A stretch of DNA of 64,000 nt from Whitmania pigra (GCA_021613335.1 JAJTWR010000030.1:162501-226500), one strand, 5' to 3'. Numbered from the stretch's first letter, positions 12,301-28,667 are shown. Numbers and translations are program-made. Notes: generated by a model not told the origin, from the letters alone.

Positions 12301-12424
12301 ACAATATCCAAAATAGTGACGTGACGAATGCAATTTTTAAATAATTAATGTATAATCGTCTAGAAAATTTGCTGTGACTTTTATTCAAATAATTAAAGTC
12401 GCTCGCTCCCGACATGCCCAACAT
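6382..12424 (-). CDS. GALNT: Polypeptide N-acetylgalactosaminyltransferase, GALNT1/13 type
   Basis: Starts mucin-type O-glycosylation in the Golgi by moving GalNAc from UDP-GalNAc to Ser/Thr. Fourteen exons (minus order): 12163-12424, 11719-12007, 11349-11518, 11105-11209, 10686-10788, 10026-10082, 9627-9737, 8974-9091, 8364-8544, 7925-8064, 7593-7688, 7256-7399, 6730-6808, 6382-6461. They sum to 1935 nt, 644 residues. Type II membrane anchor at about 29-52. Catalytic GT-A half: [33 protein letters not shown], metal-binding DAH (289-291), WGGEN (395-399). Next comes a three-repeat ricin-type lectin domain ([30 protein letters not shown]). Overall it is closest to GALNT1/GALNT13 from memory. 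Oddity: the Asp of the CLD sugar-binding motif is missing in all three lectin repeats (CIH 521, CLS 561, CLS 604). The second in-frame ATG (residue 4) could also be the start. The upstream region is shared head-to-head with ASCC2. Confidence 0.93.
6519..6560. repeat. Short AAT tract with GGCGCC motif in GALNT 3' region
   Basis: TTAATAATAATAATAG is followed by TTTATTTCTATGGCGCC. The same layout of AAT repeats beside a (G)GCGCC box occurs near 745 and 19780, hinting at a shared dispersed element. It lies in the last GALNT intron. Confidence 0.4.
10466..10570. repeat. GATGAT/AAT microsatellite in a GALNT intron
   Basis: Interrupted GATGAT and AATGAT repeats, about 100 bp, between GALNT exons 10026-10082 and 10686-10788. 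No coding potential is implied. Confidence 0.85.
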
Positions 12425-13343
12425 TGTTTATCAGCTACATGCAAGGTGCTGATTCCACGATGTCAAGTCGGCACAGGGTTGGTTATTCGGTAGGGCATAA
12501 TTCTTCAACAAAATTTTAAACGTTTTTCAAATACGAAACTTGTCAAACAAAAATTAGCACAAATTAATGCAGATTATGAATGGTTTATTTATAAAACACC
12601 CTCTTGATAGTTCGTTGTATAACCTAGTTTCAACGGTATTCCTATTCCATCCATTCATTAGAAGAGGTGGAAACGATGATGTTCGTAAAATTAACATTTA
12701 TTTTAAGAATATTATATCTTTATTATTTCGTATTTCATTTGACAATTGTTTTAGTGTATTTCTAGACATATGTCTTTATGCCTCACTTAAGAGTGGCTGG
12801 TGTAAGTCCTACTAAACATTTATTTATTAGATTAAAGTCCGTTGCATAACTAAGTTGATGTGGACTTCCTTCTAAACATCAAACGAGCAGTTATTTGAAT
12901 GCAGAGACGTTCCAGCATATATTAGTATGCTTTGATACTGTTACGCTTGAAATTACTTCATGACGATAATTTTTATGTAAAAATAAGCGTCAAATTATAT
13001 CATAAGATGTCTCATAATCAACATCAACCACTCATACATTTAATTGTGTGCTTCTTTCTATCCAAAAACGTACATATCCTGAAATCAGATAAGTGACGCT
13101 CAAATGCTATATTTTATAAACTTTGAATTAACTTAAGAATTTTGAAATCTGTTCAAATAAATTGTAAGATTTTAAGAATTTATTAGTATTTTAAAAATTT
13201 GGTGATATTGAGATTTATAAGATCTTTCGTTTGAAAGTAAACATTGTTGCGCAAGATCTTTTGAGTTATCACTGAGGCCTAGCGCATACTTTACATCATC
13301 AATTATTTTGTATAGTATCTAAGTTTAATAATTTAATAGAATC
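12425..13343. promoter_or_regulatory. Divergent intergenic region GALNT / ASCC2
   Basis: A 919-bp gap separates the start codons of two divergently transcribed genes and must contain both promoters and 5' leaders. It is AT-rich. A possible ORF at 12567-12815 has no family resemblance and is probably chance. No clear TATA box, CpG cluster or conserved motif was identified. Confidence 0.5.
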
Positions 13344-15777
13344 ATGGCCAGCAAAGCGTTTCTGAAAGGTTCTTCCGAAGACATTGTCAATCTAAATGAA
13401 TTGACTCCAGAAAAAGCAGAAGTTGTGAAATTCATAAGATTTACACCAGTTCCTTCTGATGGAAACTCAGAAGCCTTAAATAAGTGGATGGAAAGCACAT
13501 GGTACATTGAAGATGACTTACATCATTTGTTGTCAAAACCTGCACAACAGTTAGTTTTTTTTAAATCTCATTTTCTATTTGTGATTCTGGTAACATACAT
13601 GTTTGATAAAAAAAAAATAGTAATGAATCAGAGGCTATTTATTTGGATTCCAATGTATTACAAATTATTATTGTTTATAAATGGCAAGGGAACATAATTT
13701 ACATATGTCATGGCTTTTATTCAAAATCTATATGTAAAAATGCTAAACAACGTAATGGGGATTTATTGTCAATAAATTTATTGAACTCTAAAGATTTTGG
13801 TGAAAAGCATCTAAAATTAGATTCATTTTTACTTTTAGATTTTGGTCCCAAGTTGTTTTCAATGATTCTCTGGAGAAGTGCATTGCTAGTTTTCTCAAAC
13901 ATGTACCACGTCTTGATTTTCCTCTCAATCAAAACAAGTACTCGAAAGAGGTGGTTGGCAGGTTGAATTCGCTTGGAAGGCTGTTCTTTCTTACATTCTT
14001 AAGAATGGCCACCTACAAAAACGATTCACACCACATCATCCCTAGGAGTGAATTTGCTGATATAATCTATGAAAACTTCTTGTTTGACATTCCCAAACTT
14101 CTAGACTTCTGTTCCATTTATGCCGACACCAACAGGAGTCAAGTAGAAAAAGCTGTCAGTGGCATCTTTGAGGTCCAGCCAAAGTATCTACTCGATTTAA
14201 AATCAGTAGCCGATTTTTTCCCAACGATACTAGATTCAGTTTGTGAGGGTTTCGACCTAACTGATGATGGAAATGTGACAAGAACAATATCTCCGATCAA
14301 AGGACATGCGTCTTCGAAGGCCAAATCCAAAGATGAAAAGATGCTGGAATTAATAAGCTTCACTTACGACACATTCAATTCTCTTAGGGTTCTATTTGAG
14401 GTTTACGAACGCACGGCGGAGCCTTTCTTCTCCATCTTGAGTCAAATCACAGAATTTTATGAGGTGTTCTGCGACCGTCTTTGCACAGATTTATCAAAAT
14501 TAAAGGACTTGCCAGAAGAATTAAGTGATGCATTTTGCTTGACTCGACATTCTATGCTTCAGGTGTTTCGACAGGTTTTCTATCAATCGACATTAAAATG
14601 CATCTTCGACGTCCAGGAAAACAGGGAAGAAATAGTCGAACGTTATCTCTCCACTCTTCAGATGGCTTTAAGCAACGGGAGGTTTGTAGCGGACTATTTT
14701 CATTACTTCCCAATCCAGGAGGATGTCGAACTGATCGAACAACTAGGAGTCGAGTTTGACGAGTTACGACTCAACCTCATAAGAGATTCCATCTCTCAAC
14801 TCACCCAGATTCACTCACCTGAGCAAAATTGGATGCCAAATGACATCACGACCGATAACCACTTAGTGAATGGGGATAACGTCAGCAATGGCGAGACTTG
14901 CCTTAGTGCGGCCGGAGGAGAAAATTGGAGTTCTTTAAGCGACGGAGAACTCCAAAAGATTTCATCCATATTAGAGCTTCTCCCTCATCTTGAAATGGGC
15001 TTCATAAAGAAGTGTCTTGACTTTTACAAAGGCGATGCAGAGACGGTAATCAGCGTCATCCTGGAAGATAACTTGCCAGCATTTTTAATGAATGATGACC
15101 AAGGTTCAGAATTTGGATCGCGCGATGTGGAATGCGTTGCAGGAACGTCGCGGGAAATTAAGGAAAACTCGGTTTTGTCGAAAAGAAGAAACATTTATGA
15201 CGGAGACGAATTCGACGTCTTCTCGCATGACATCAACGTGTCGAGAGTTCACATTGGCAAGAAAACACAGGAATTAAAGCTTTCTGTACTGGACAAATCA
15301 CTCAAATCTAAAGTCAAACAATACGGTAGGAATGTTGATGACGATGATGATGCCCTATATCAAGATGAATATGACGACACTTACGATGATCATGTCTTGG
15401 GCGAGGTGGACGTCGACGACATCGATGAGTTGCTGGAGAGGGATGCGTCTGTGGCAAAGCCGAGGAACCGTCCGTTGAAACGAGATGAATCGGAAGAAGA
15501 AGAACAAGATGTTGCTGATTCCCGACCTGTTAAAAATCCCACGTTATTCCATGAAGACCCCGCACTCCTGAGGGAACGTGCTGCACAGAATCAAGCTCTC
15601 AAAAACGCTTCCAGAGGCAATCCATACAGGAAGAATCGTCGCAATAAAAATAACAGCGACAGTGACGACGACGATATGTTTTTTCAGAGGAACAATAATG
15701 CTCCGAGAGGAAGGGCTAGATTTAATCATGCCAATCACAACCGAAGAGATTTGGCTGCAAGGAAAAATAGATTCTAA
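13344..15777 (+). CDS. ASCC2: ASCC2-like activating signal cointegrator 1 complex subunit 2
   Basis: Two exons, 13344-13549 and 13839-15777, join in phase (CA|A, Gln) to give 714 residues; human ASCC2 is slightly longer (757). ASCC2 partners the ASCC3 helicase in ASCC, which acts in alkylation-damage repair and, in the ribosome-quality trigger complex, in splitting collided ribosomes; its CUE domain binds Lys63-linked ubiquitin. The N-terminal helical part has WYIEDDLHHLL and FWSQVVFNDSLEKC. The CUE domain is at about 434-482, with LSDGELQKISSILELLPHLE and a DAETVISVILE helix. After it comes a low-complexity tail: an acidic Asp/Tyr-rich run at about 565-600 and basic Asn/Arg-rich sequence at the C-terminus. 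Nearly the whole protein lies in one long exon. The ATG at 13344 is followed by a conserved-looking start and preceded by in-frame stops. Confidence 0.88.
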
Positions 15778-15896
15778 GTCACTCAATTGGACTTTCAAAT
15801 TACTTTCAAATGTATATTTGCTAATAACATCTTTAGGTTATTGAATGATGTGCCGCACCTCGATCGCCTTTTTATTAAAATTGTGATCAGTGTTAC

Positions 15897-15902
15897 AATA
15901 AA
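15897..15902 (+). terminator. Polyadenylation signal AATAAA for ASCC2
   Basis: AATAAA 120 bases downstream of the ASCC2 stop. The 380 bp that follow, to the NAP1-like start, show no further gene. Confidence 0.65.
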
Positions 15903-16285
15903 GTTCAATATTTTCGAGTCTTTAATTTGATTTGCGTTTGTTAGAATAAAGGGTTGGTGTTATTTGATGTTTGCATTAATGTATATTCTAATATCCCTAT
16001 TAATGTCCTATAGGATCACTGATTTATAAATAGTGCTCTGGAAATCAAGACTTAAGTCGGAATTATGATGGTCCCCCTAGTTTGTTACATTTATTAATTT
16101 ATTAAAATGCATTATGTATTGTTATTACTATTTATTGTTTTAATATGTGAGTTATTTTTAATGCACTTGATGCGTTTTCGCCTATCACCACCGAGGTACA
16201 ATGACGTAATTCTAAGTAAATCTTTGTTTTATTTAGTGGGGATCTCTGTCGCTTGCCATGTGCATCATCCAAAACTTTTGGATGT

Positions 16286-18814
16286 ATGAGTAGCAAATTT
16301 TATGAATTGACTGACATTGCTGAGCAAAACAAAAAAAAACTGGAGCCGGATACATTTAGCGAAGCTCTGGAGGGGTAAATTGTAATAAATAGCAATAATT
16401 ATAGCAGTTTTTAATTGGATTATAAGTTCAAGAAATGTTGGGATTTTGATTTATTGCGAATTATTCCAACTTCAACCAGGGCGATATGTGCTGTCACGAA
16501 ACGTTTACAATTTAACCAGATGGACTAGAAAATTATTTATTTTTATTTTTATTGAGTCAAAAGATTTTGAGATGTAATATTTATATTTGTAATATTCATT
16601 CAAGTATATGTGATTATTTTGTTCCTTGCAAAGTACAACCGACGAAGAAGGCTTGAGGTCATTAATGCGGCTGCAATACAACGCCAACAAACTTCACATA
16701 GAGTTTCACCAAAAAATTGCAGCATTACGAAGCAAGTATGAAACCAGTTTGGAGTCAATATGCCAAGCGGTGAGATGCGTGTCCAAACCCAAAGAGATGT
16801 TTATAAAGATGTTTAAATATCATAAAACGGATTACATTTTAACAATTTTTAGGGAGCCTGTGAATCAAATAGTTTTAATACTCGAAAAACAAACTTTTAA
16901 TCCTAAAAATGATTATAGTTATATTATATAGTTTATTATTGGCAACAGCTCGACCAGGCGACGCACAACAATAACTACGGAAGGCAAATTCACAACAAGT
17001 TAAAATCCAAACTTGAGCTACCTTTTTGTCAAAGTGAGATGCTTGAAACGAAAAATAGAAACACCAACAATCTGACGGTACTTATTATTCCTTTAAAGAA
17101 TAAATGTTATTGTCGACAAATATCCTTAATTTAATTCCCTCTCTCGCCAATTACGCCGGAAAGTAATGCCAATATTTTGGATTCATCTATAATATGCGAA
17201 TTTCACAAATTTTCCAGCAACCTCCAAAAGCTCAGAGCAGACTTAACAAACCAGACTCAGTAATGTCTTCTCTTTCCCAAACAAATGCCAACGTTCCTTC
17301 ATTTTGGTACAGGGTTTTCGCAAATTCACGAACCATGCTGAGGGCAATTCAGGTACATCTTGTTTTGAGGAACAAACTTTTTTTATAAGGTTCATCAGTT
17401 TAACTAGTTCATTATTTATTACTATAACATACTGTTATGTTATTATCAGTGTCATTTGTTCTTTATTTTAATTATTAATTTCTATTTCAAATCAATTTAA
17501 TTTTTGACGAAGATTGTCGACCAGCCAATTCTCCAAAGTCTGAGGAACGTCAAAGTGAAGACGGACATGTCCAAATTACAATCTCAAAAATGTTTTGTAA
17601 GTAATATCCACATTAATGTTAATAATAAAAGTTTTAACAAAAAATCTTTTGTTGATAAATCAAAAATACTTGTCTTAAGATTTTGATATTACTGTATGCC
17701 TTTGACGCTCACTAAATTCTAAACTATATAATAATCCATTAATATTAATTTTTTTAGTTAATATTAGTATGTTACCGTGAGTACTATTACACAATAATCC
17801 ATTAATATTAAGTTTTTAATTTGCTTTTGGTATGTTCCATGTTTGTTTTCTGTTTGCGACAGACGTTCATGCTTGAATTTCATTTCGACACGAACGATTA
17901 CTTCACGAATCCCGTCCTAACGAAAGAATATTTCATTCAACTCACTCAGAACAACTCTGCACACCGAACAAATCCACAAGTTATAAAAAGCAGGGGGTAG
18001 TTAATATTCATTAACAAGTAGCTACTATTTATTTTATTAAATAATTTAGAATGTTTAATTCATATTACTTCTAGTAAATATTTTATTATTATTTATTAAA
18101 ATATATTTAGTTTAAATTTTCTCACGACATTTAGGTGTCAGATTTATTGGAAGCCGGGTATGAACGTGACAGAAATTGAAGTCCGCACTTTCAAGACAGA
18201 CAAGAATAAGAAACACAAGAAAGTCGTTGTCAAGCACTATAACAAGGAATCTTTCTTTAACTTTTTCAACACATCCAAGTGTTAGTTCTTAGTTCATGAT
18301 GGGAGCAGTCTCCAAAACGTAAAATGATACTGAGAACAATTCAAATAGTTTAAATTATAAATTGGACAATAATTTTAAAATTTATTTTTTGAAATGCAGA
18401 TTCGGACAGCGATATGTTGGTGAGGAAACCATGTTTTGTTATTACAGATCGACATTATCAATTCGATATTCAATGGTCTGAATTTGACTCAGCACCTAGT
18501 AAAACCTAAAAAATAATTTAAAAGATTAATAATGATAACATGACAAATAATTAATTTGTGAAACTTTCAAATAACTTTTCAATACATTATTAATATATCA
18601 ATTACTTTCATACGTTAACAACAAACGTCTAACAAAACCATTGCAGACGTCAAAGCAGAGAGAGGAATTGGAGGCGGATTACAACTTGGGACGTCACATC
18701 AAGGAGCGCGTTGTCCCCAGGGCAATCTCCTACTTCCTCGGCGAGACTTCAGATGCGAGCAGCAGTGAATCTTCATCGACTTCCGCAAGCAGTTCTCGAT
18801 CCTCTCTGAACTGA
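16286..18814 (+). CDS. NAP1-family nucleosome assembly protein (histone chaperone)
   Basis: Nine exons: 16286-16374, 16634-16769, 16949-17077, 17218-17352, 17513-17596, 17863-17996, 18135-18280, 18400-18419 (only 20 nt), 18647-18814. They sum to 1041 nt, 346 residues, with every junction in phase. NAP1/SET proteins carry H2A-H2B and linker histones and help assemble and disassemble nucleosomes. Recognisable blocks are the dimerisation helix (LQYNANKLHIEFHQKIAALR, about 40-60), PSFWYRVFANS (about 147-157), LEFHFDTNDYFTNPVLTKEY (about 195-214), the W-KPG-N-T strand, and the ESFFNFF motif near 275-281. An unusual Asn/Gln/Ser-rich stretch (about 76-145) replaces the usual compact segment between the helix and the core. 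The C-terminus is Ser-rich (ETSDASSSESSST) rather than the long Asp/Glu tail of classical NAP1, so it is a divergent member. Confidence 0.85.
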
Positions 18815-18955
18815 TCCGCCGATTAGTTAGAAAATCTTACTGAGTACTCGTTTTATCTTAAAGCATTGAAGATATACGGGTGTACGGTTTGTTGTGATGA
18901 TTATCTTGTATCTGAACCACGATGGATCATTTCGAAATAATATATTGAACAAACC

Positions 18956-18961
18956 AATAAA
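18956..18961 (+). terminator. Polyadenylation signal AATAAA for NAP1-like gene
   Basis: AATAAA 142 bases after the stop codon of the NAP1-like gene. Confidence 0.65.
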
Positions 18962-19723
18962 TGGATGTTATTAATTATTCATTTATTCATTACTTAACTT
19001 TAAAATTACCAATACATACTGCAACATGAAATTTAACATGATAAGTTATTTTGTTCTAAAAATGCGAAAACAGACTGATATTTCGTTTTGAGTACAACAT
19101 TTTATTAAAATGTTTAATGATTTGAAAGGAAATATTCAAGCATTTACTGACTGTTCTAATAACTGAAAGTCCTTAAGATAAATAATACTCTATTCCCTAA
19201 AAATACATGTTTTTAGAAGCGATCGTCTTCTGGAAATGGAATCTCGTTTTGGAGAATTTTAAGGCAATCATGAAAAATACCGAAGTTGAAATAATGAAGG
19301 TGGTTGAATGTTAACAAAATCAACGACAGCAACATCAATATTGACGACAGATTCTAACCCGAGCAACTAATGAAACAAAAACATTAACAACAGTATTGTA
19401 ATAGGTGAAACCGCATGATAAGAAAAACGCTAAGATTCAAAGCTCATCATATGCATACAAAATAGGGTATGTTTTATAGGTTAAAGATCAAAACCTTTTA
19501 TCTGCAGTTAATTTCAATCAGGGCCTGATTCAGCCAAGCGGAATGTAATGTGGTAATGAAGCCCCGTAAGCCCGTGCTCCAAAATTGTTGCAATTGAAAA
19601 AGGTTTTTTTGGTGAAATGCCCCTATGCAGTGGTACATCCTTAAGTCCGTCAATGGTTTCATTTATATAAAGAAAACTAATAAATATTTTCATAATAATA
19701 TTTACCAATGCACCGATAAACTG
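18962..19723. other. Intergenic between convergent NAP1-like and CRAL-TRIO genes
   Basis: AT-rich sequence with no supported gene. It probably holds the 3' UTR of the CRAL-TRIO gene on the minus strand. An open minus frame at 19514-19903 overlaps the true last exon out of frame and is not believed to be coding. Confidence 0.4.
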
Positions 19724-19800
19724 ATAATAATAATAATAAAAATGAAAATAATAATAATAATAATAATAATGAAGCGCCATGTGCATAGCGTCAGAGGCGC
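19724..19800. repeat. AAT microsatellite with GCGCC motifs
   Basis: (AAT)n tracts followed by GAAGCGCCATGTGCATAG and, shortly after, GAGGCGCCTTGTG. The pairing of an AAT tract with a GCGCCAT box matches the arrangement at about 735-760. Confidence 0.6.
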
Positions 19801-19892
19801 CTTGTGTCTTCGCTATCGTGATGACACGATAAGCATGGCTGGTGTGAATGAAAATAATACTTAGCACAACAACAACAAGTTGAAATACAACA

Positions 19893-25208
<5,316 letters not shown>

Positions 25209-26188
25209 TTTGAATTTATTCAGCTGAAGCCATATATCCTTAGCAACTAAAAATTACAACTGGAATAAATTAAAATGCAACTTACTCAATTCAATTTTCC
25301 AGACTATTCTGCAGTGACAAATTATGCAATGAAACTACAGAAAATATTTTATCAACTCCCCAGTTGATGAGCATTGATGGGCCTGAAATGTTTCTGAATG
25401 AGTCACTTTTACCAATCAATAATAATCAAACATACGTGTCTCGCGAAAGCGACTATAAATTTATGTACATTATGAAAATATGCGAATCCAGAGTAGATTT
25501 GCTACAAAAAATTAAAAAAAAACCACTCAAAGAAATGTTCAGTAGATTTTGATAAATATTGATGAATTTCTATTACGATACATATTCATACGTGAATGAT
25601 AGGAGCGCGAGACGAGTGCATCGTTACTTTATAAAAAAATTTTTAAATGTAAATTTTGATCAAATTCAGCTCTTGAAAAAAAGTTGAATAAAATAATTTT
25701 ACCGAAATTATTTTTGTAAATAGCGACATGACTTTTAACAAATGCTTTTATTTACAATTACAGATATATCTACAGTCAAAACTGAAATAAATTTTGAAGT
25801 CGTTAAATTATGTAAAATTTAAATACAGGAATAAAATATAAAATAGCATAAATTGAAACAAAGAAACTTAGTAAAAATCTGTGAACTAGGAATCTCACGC
25901 GTTATGTCATATTTTCATCTTTATAACATGCGGAAGAATATAATCGGCGGCATGTAAAATAGACCACTATGCATGTGCTATGTAAGCAAAAACACGTTAA
26001 TGTTTTTTGTAAAAAAAAAGTAAAGGTATTTTTCACCCTGCAGGGTATGAGACATGAGGAATGTTTTTATAATTTCATGCATTTAGAACATTTAGATTTA
26101 ATAAATCTACCGTTTTGGCCAGTATTGGTCATTATTATTTATTTAACTTATTTTCTATCAAACGTATCAAATTTAAACGAAGTAGCTA
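25209..26188. other. Intergenic, 5' flank of CRAL-TRIO gene
   Basis: Should contain the CRAL-TRIO promoter at its left end on the minus strand. AT-rich, with small ORFs at 25364 and 25969 that lack any family resemblance. No promoter motif could be defended. Confidence 0.4.
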
Positions 26189-26189
26189 C

Positions 26190-26275
26190 CGTGTTTCCCT
26201 GAAAATAAGACAGCGTCTTATATTAATTTTTGCTCCAAAAGACGTGCTAGGGCTTATTTTCGGGGAGTGTCTTAT
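26190..26275. mobile_element. MITE-like short inverted repeat, probable hAT-type remnant
   Basis: ACCGTGTTTCCCTGAAAATAAGACAG on the left is matched by an inverted GGGCTTATTTTCGGGG on the right, about 65 bp apart. A direct echo of GTCTTATATT follows the right arm. The GTTTCCC-GAAAATAAGAC end is reminiscent of non-autonomous DNA transposons found in many animals. No target-site duplication was established. Confidence 0.4.
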
Positions 26276-26435
26276 ATTTTCATAATCAACAACCCACAAG
26301 AACATTTTTTCATGTTACACAAATTATTAAACTGTGCCAGGGAGTATTGTTTTAATCATTTATTAAAAAAAATGATATTTTACAAGAACGTTAGAAAATC
26401 CATCAGAGTATTTTTTATTAGTCAAATACCCTAAC

Positions 26436-27171
26436 CCTGGCCAGCACATACCCCCCTATGGTCGACCCATACCCCCCTATGGTCGACCCATACCCCCCTA
26501 TGGTCCAACCCTGGTCGACCCATACCCCCCTATGGTCTAACCCTGGCCAGCCCATACCCCCTATGGTCTAACCCTGGCCAGCCCATACCCCCCTATGGTC
26601 GACCCATACCCCCCTGTGGTCCAACCCTGGTCAGCCCATACCCCCTTATGGTCCAACCCTGGTCGACCCATACCCCCCTATGGTCTAACCCTGGCCAGCC
26701 CATACCCCCCTATGGTCGACCCACACCCCCCTATGGTCGACCCATACCCCCCTATGGTCGACCCATACCCCCCTATGGTCTAACCCTGGTCGACCCTTAC
26801 CCCCCTATGGTCCAACCCTGGTCGACCCATACCCCCTATGGTCTAACCCTGGCCAGCCCATACCCCCTATGGTCTAACCCTGGCCAGCCCATACCCCCCT
26901 ATGGTCGACCCACATCCCCCTATGGTCGACCCACACCCCCCTATGGTCTAACCCTGGCCAGTCCATACCCCCCTATGATCGACCCATACCCCCCTATGGT
27001 CCAACCCTGGTCGACCCACACCCCCCTATGGTCGACCCATACCCCCCTATGGTCTAACCCTGGCCAGCCCATACCCCCCTATGGCCAGCCCATACCCCCT
27101 ATGGTCTAACCCTAGGCAGCCCATACCCCCCTATGGTCGACCCATACCCCCCTATGGTCCAACCCTGGTCG
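26436..27171. repeat. C-rich palindromic minisatellite
   Basis: About 735 bp built from two alternating modules: CCCATACCCCCCTATGGTCGA and an insert reading CTAACCCTGG(C/T)CAGCC or CCAACCCTGG. Each core contains two inverted repeats: CCATA...TATGG around a run of C, and the perfect 8-mer GGTCGACC. Runs of five to six C occur about every 20-30 bp. It stands out sharply from the AT-rich surroundings. Open frames through it (Pro/Tyr/Met-rich) are by-products of the repeat length. Confidence 0.93.
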
Positions 27172-27173
27172 AT

Positions 27174-28330
27174 TAGAGATGTAAAAAACATGTTTTTTGG
27201 TCCGAGTTTTTTATGTGTTTCTTTATTGGTTTTTTATGTTTTTTTTTGTTTTTTTTTTAAATTTGTTGAAATTGATGGTTCATGATTAGTTAAACAAGTT
27301 TATTGCAACATAAGTAAAAAATAATACAAAACTAGAGCAACAGTGCTAATTTAAATCAAGTTCTGAGTCCATTTCACCAAATAGTCTTTTGCTTCAGAGT
27401 TGTAATTACCTTCTGAAGAAGCTTACAGCTTTAAGTTTTGGGGAATAAAAACTAGTTTTGTAGCTCTGTTTGTGGTGAGTTGGTTCCGTTTATCATTTTG
27501 GATAAATGAATATGCACTGAAACACTGGGTATACTTAAGGAAGACTTTAACAGTAAGATAATAAGTTATTCAAATGGGCAGAAGATTGGCAGATGCTTTT
27601 CAACGTAAGCAAATGCTCCATTATGCATATGGGATGCAAAAACACGAAAGTTGAATATGTATTTGGAGGAAGCATTCTGGAGCAGTCTAATCATGAAAGG
27701 GATCTGGGGGTAATAATGCAGAACAATGGAAAAGCATCTCAACAGTGCATGGAAGTTGCTAAAAAAGCAAACAGAGTACTTGGAATGATAAAGAGAACAG
27801 TAGTGAGTAGGGACAAGTATGTAATACTGAGATTGTATAAGGCATTAGTAAGGCCACATCTTGAGTACTGTGTGCAAGTGTGGAACCCTCATTTGAGAAA
27901 GGATGTACAAGTGTTGGAAAGAGTACAAAAAAGGGCAACCAGGATGATAGAAAGTTTTGGAAAGCTGAGTTACGAGGAAAGATTAAGTAGATGTAAATTA
28001 ACAACTCTGGAAAAGAGAAGAAATAGTGGGGACCTCATCAAGGCATTCAAAATTTTATCGGGAAAGGAAGGCCTTTTGCCTGAACAGTTTTTCGAAGCCA
28101 TAAAAAGTGCTTCAACCAGAGGGCACAATTGTAAATTATATAGGAAAGCATCGGAAAACTTAAAAAATAATTATTTCAGGACAAGGGTGGTTTCTTTAGA
28201 ACATCAATTCATTTTTAAAGTTATAAAATTTTTGTTTTGTTTTTTATGTTTTTTTTTGTGTTGAAATATTTCAAAAAGAACAAAACATTTTGAAATAAAA
28301 CAATTGAAATATTTTACGCTCACATCTCTA
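27174..28330. mobile_element. TIR-bounded segment, probable non-autonomous DNA transposon hosting a LINE fragment
   Basis: The left end begins TTAGAGATGT and the right end finishes ACATCTCTAA, a perfect 10-bp inverted pair. Both ends carry related T-rich subterminal sequence (TTTTTTATGTTTTTTTTTG at about 27231 and again at about 28239). The interior holds a reverse transcriptase fragment at 27554-28264. The termini look hAT-like, but no 8-bp target-site duplication was recognised. The right end abuts the segmental duplication with ELOF1-like copy B. Confidence 0.5.
27554..28264 (+). pseudogene. Non-LTR (LINE) reverse transcriptase C-terminal fragment
   Basis: An open frame, continuous from about 27554 to a TGA at 28262, encodes the end of a LINE reverse transcriptase: KLFKWAEDWQMLFNVSKC, then HERDLGV, LRLYKALVRPHLEYCVQVWN, LERVQKRATRMI and LTTLEKRRNSGDL. 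These are hallmark thumb-region motifs of jockey/CR1-group elements. The catalytic palm (YADD box) is missing because the copy is 5'-truncated; a stop lies just upstream at about 27545. The frame is intact for more than 230 codons, so the insertion may be fairly young. Confidence 0.85.
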
Positions 28331-28667
28331 AACAGGATAGATTTATAGTTCGTCCCCACCGCGCAAAATATCCTAGGTACACCTAGTTACTGAAACTTTG
28401 GCCGTCCTCTACGTCTGACCTGACACTTTTCTAAGCGGATCGCGAGCCACTGCGATTTACGGATTTATTAATTAAAATTTTATTACTTTATAAATTTATT
28501 ACTTATGATTCATTATCTTTGGATTACACCTCGACGTACCATTAGTTACATAAAATTAACATTTTACTCCTTTGCCTCCAATTTCGTATTGAAATATCAT
28601 AAACACCCAGTTGTTCCTAGAACTACAAGTACATCGTCAACTTTAGCTTTAAAGCATATACAAGCAA

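Noticed and set aside
12567..12815. 82-residue ORF in the GALNT/ASCC2 intergenic region
   Set aside because: No recognisable domain, Phe/Ile/Ser-rich composition typical of AT-rich noise, and it sits where promoters are expected.
26595..27109. Pro/Tyr/Met-rich ORFs through the minisatellite
   Set aside because: Open in more than one frame only because of repeat composition; no start context, splice signals or known family.
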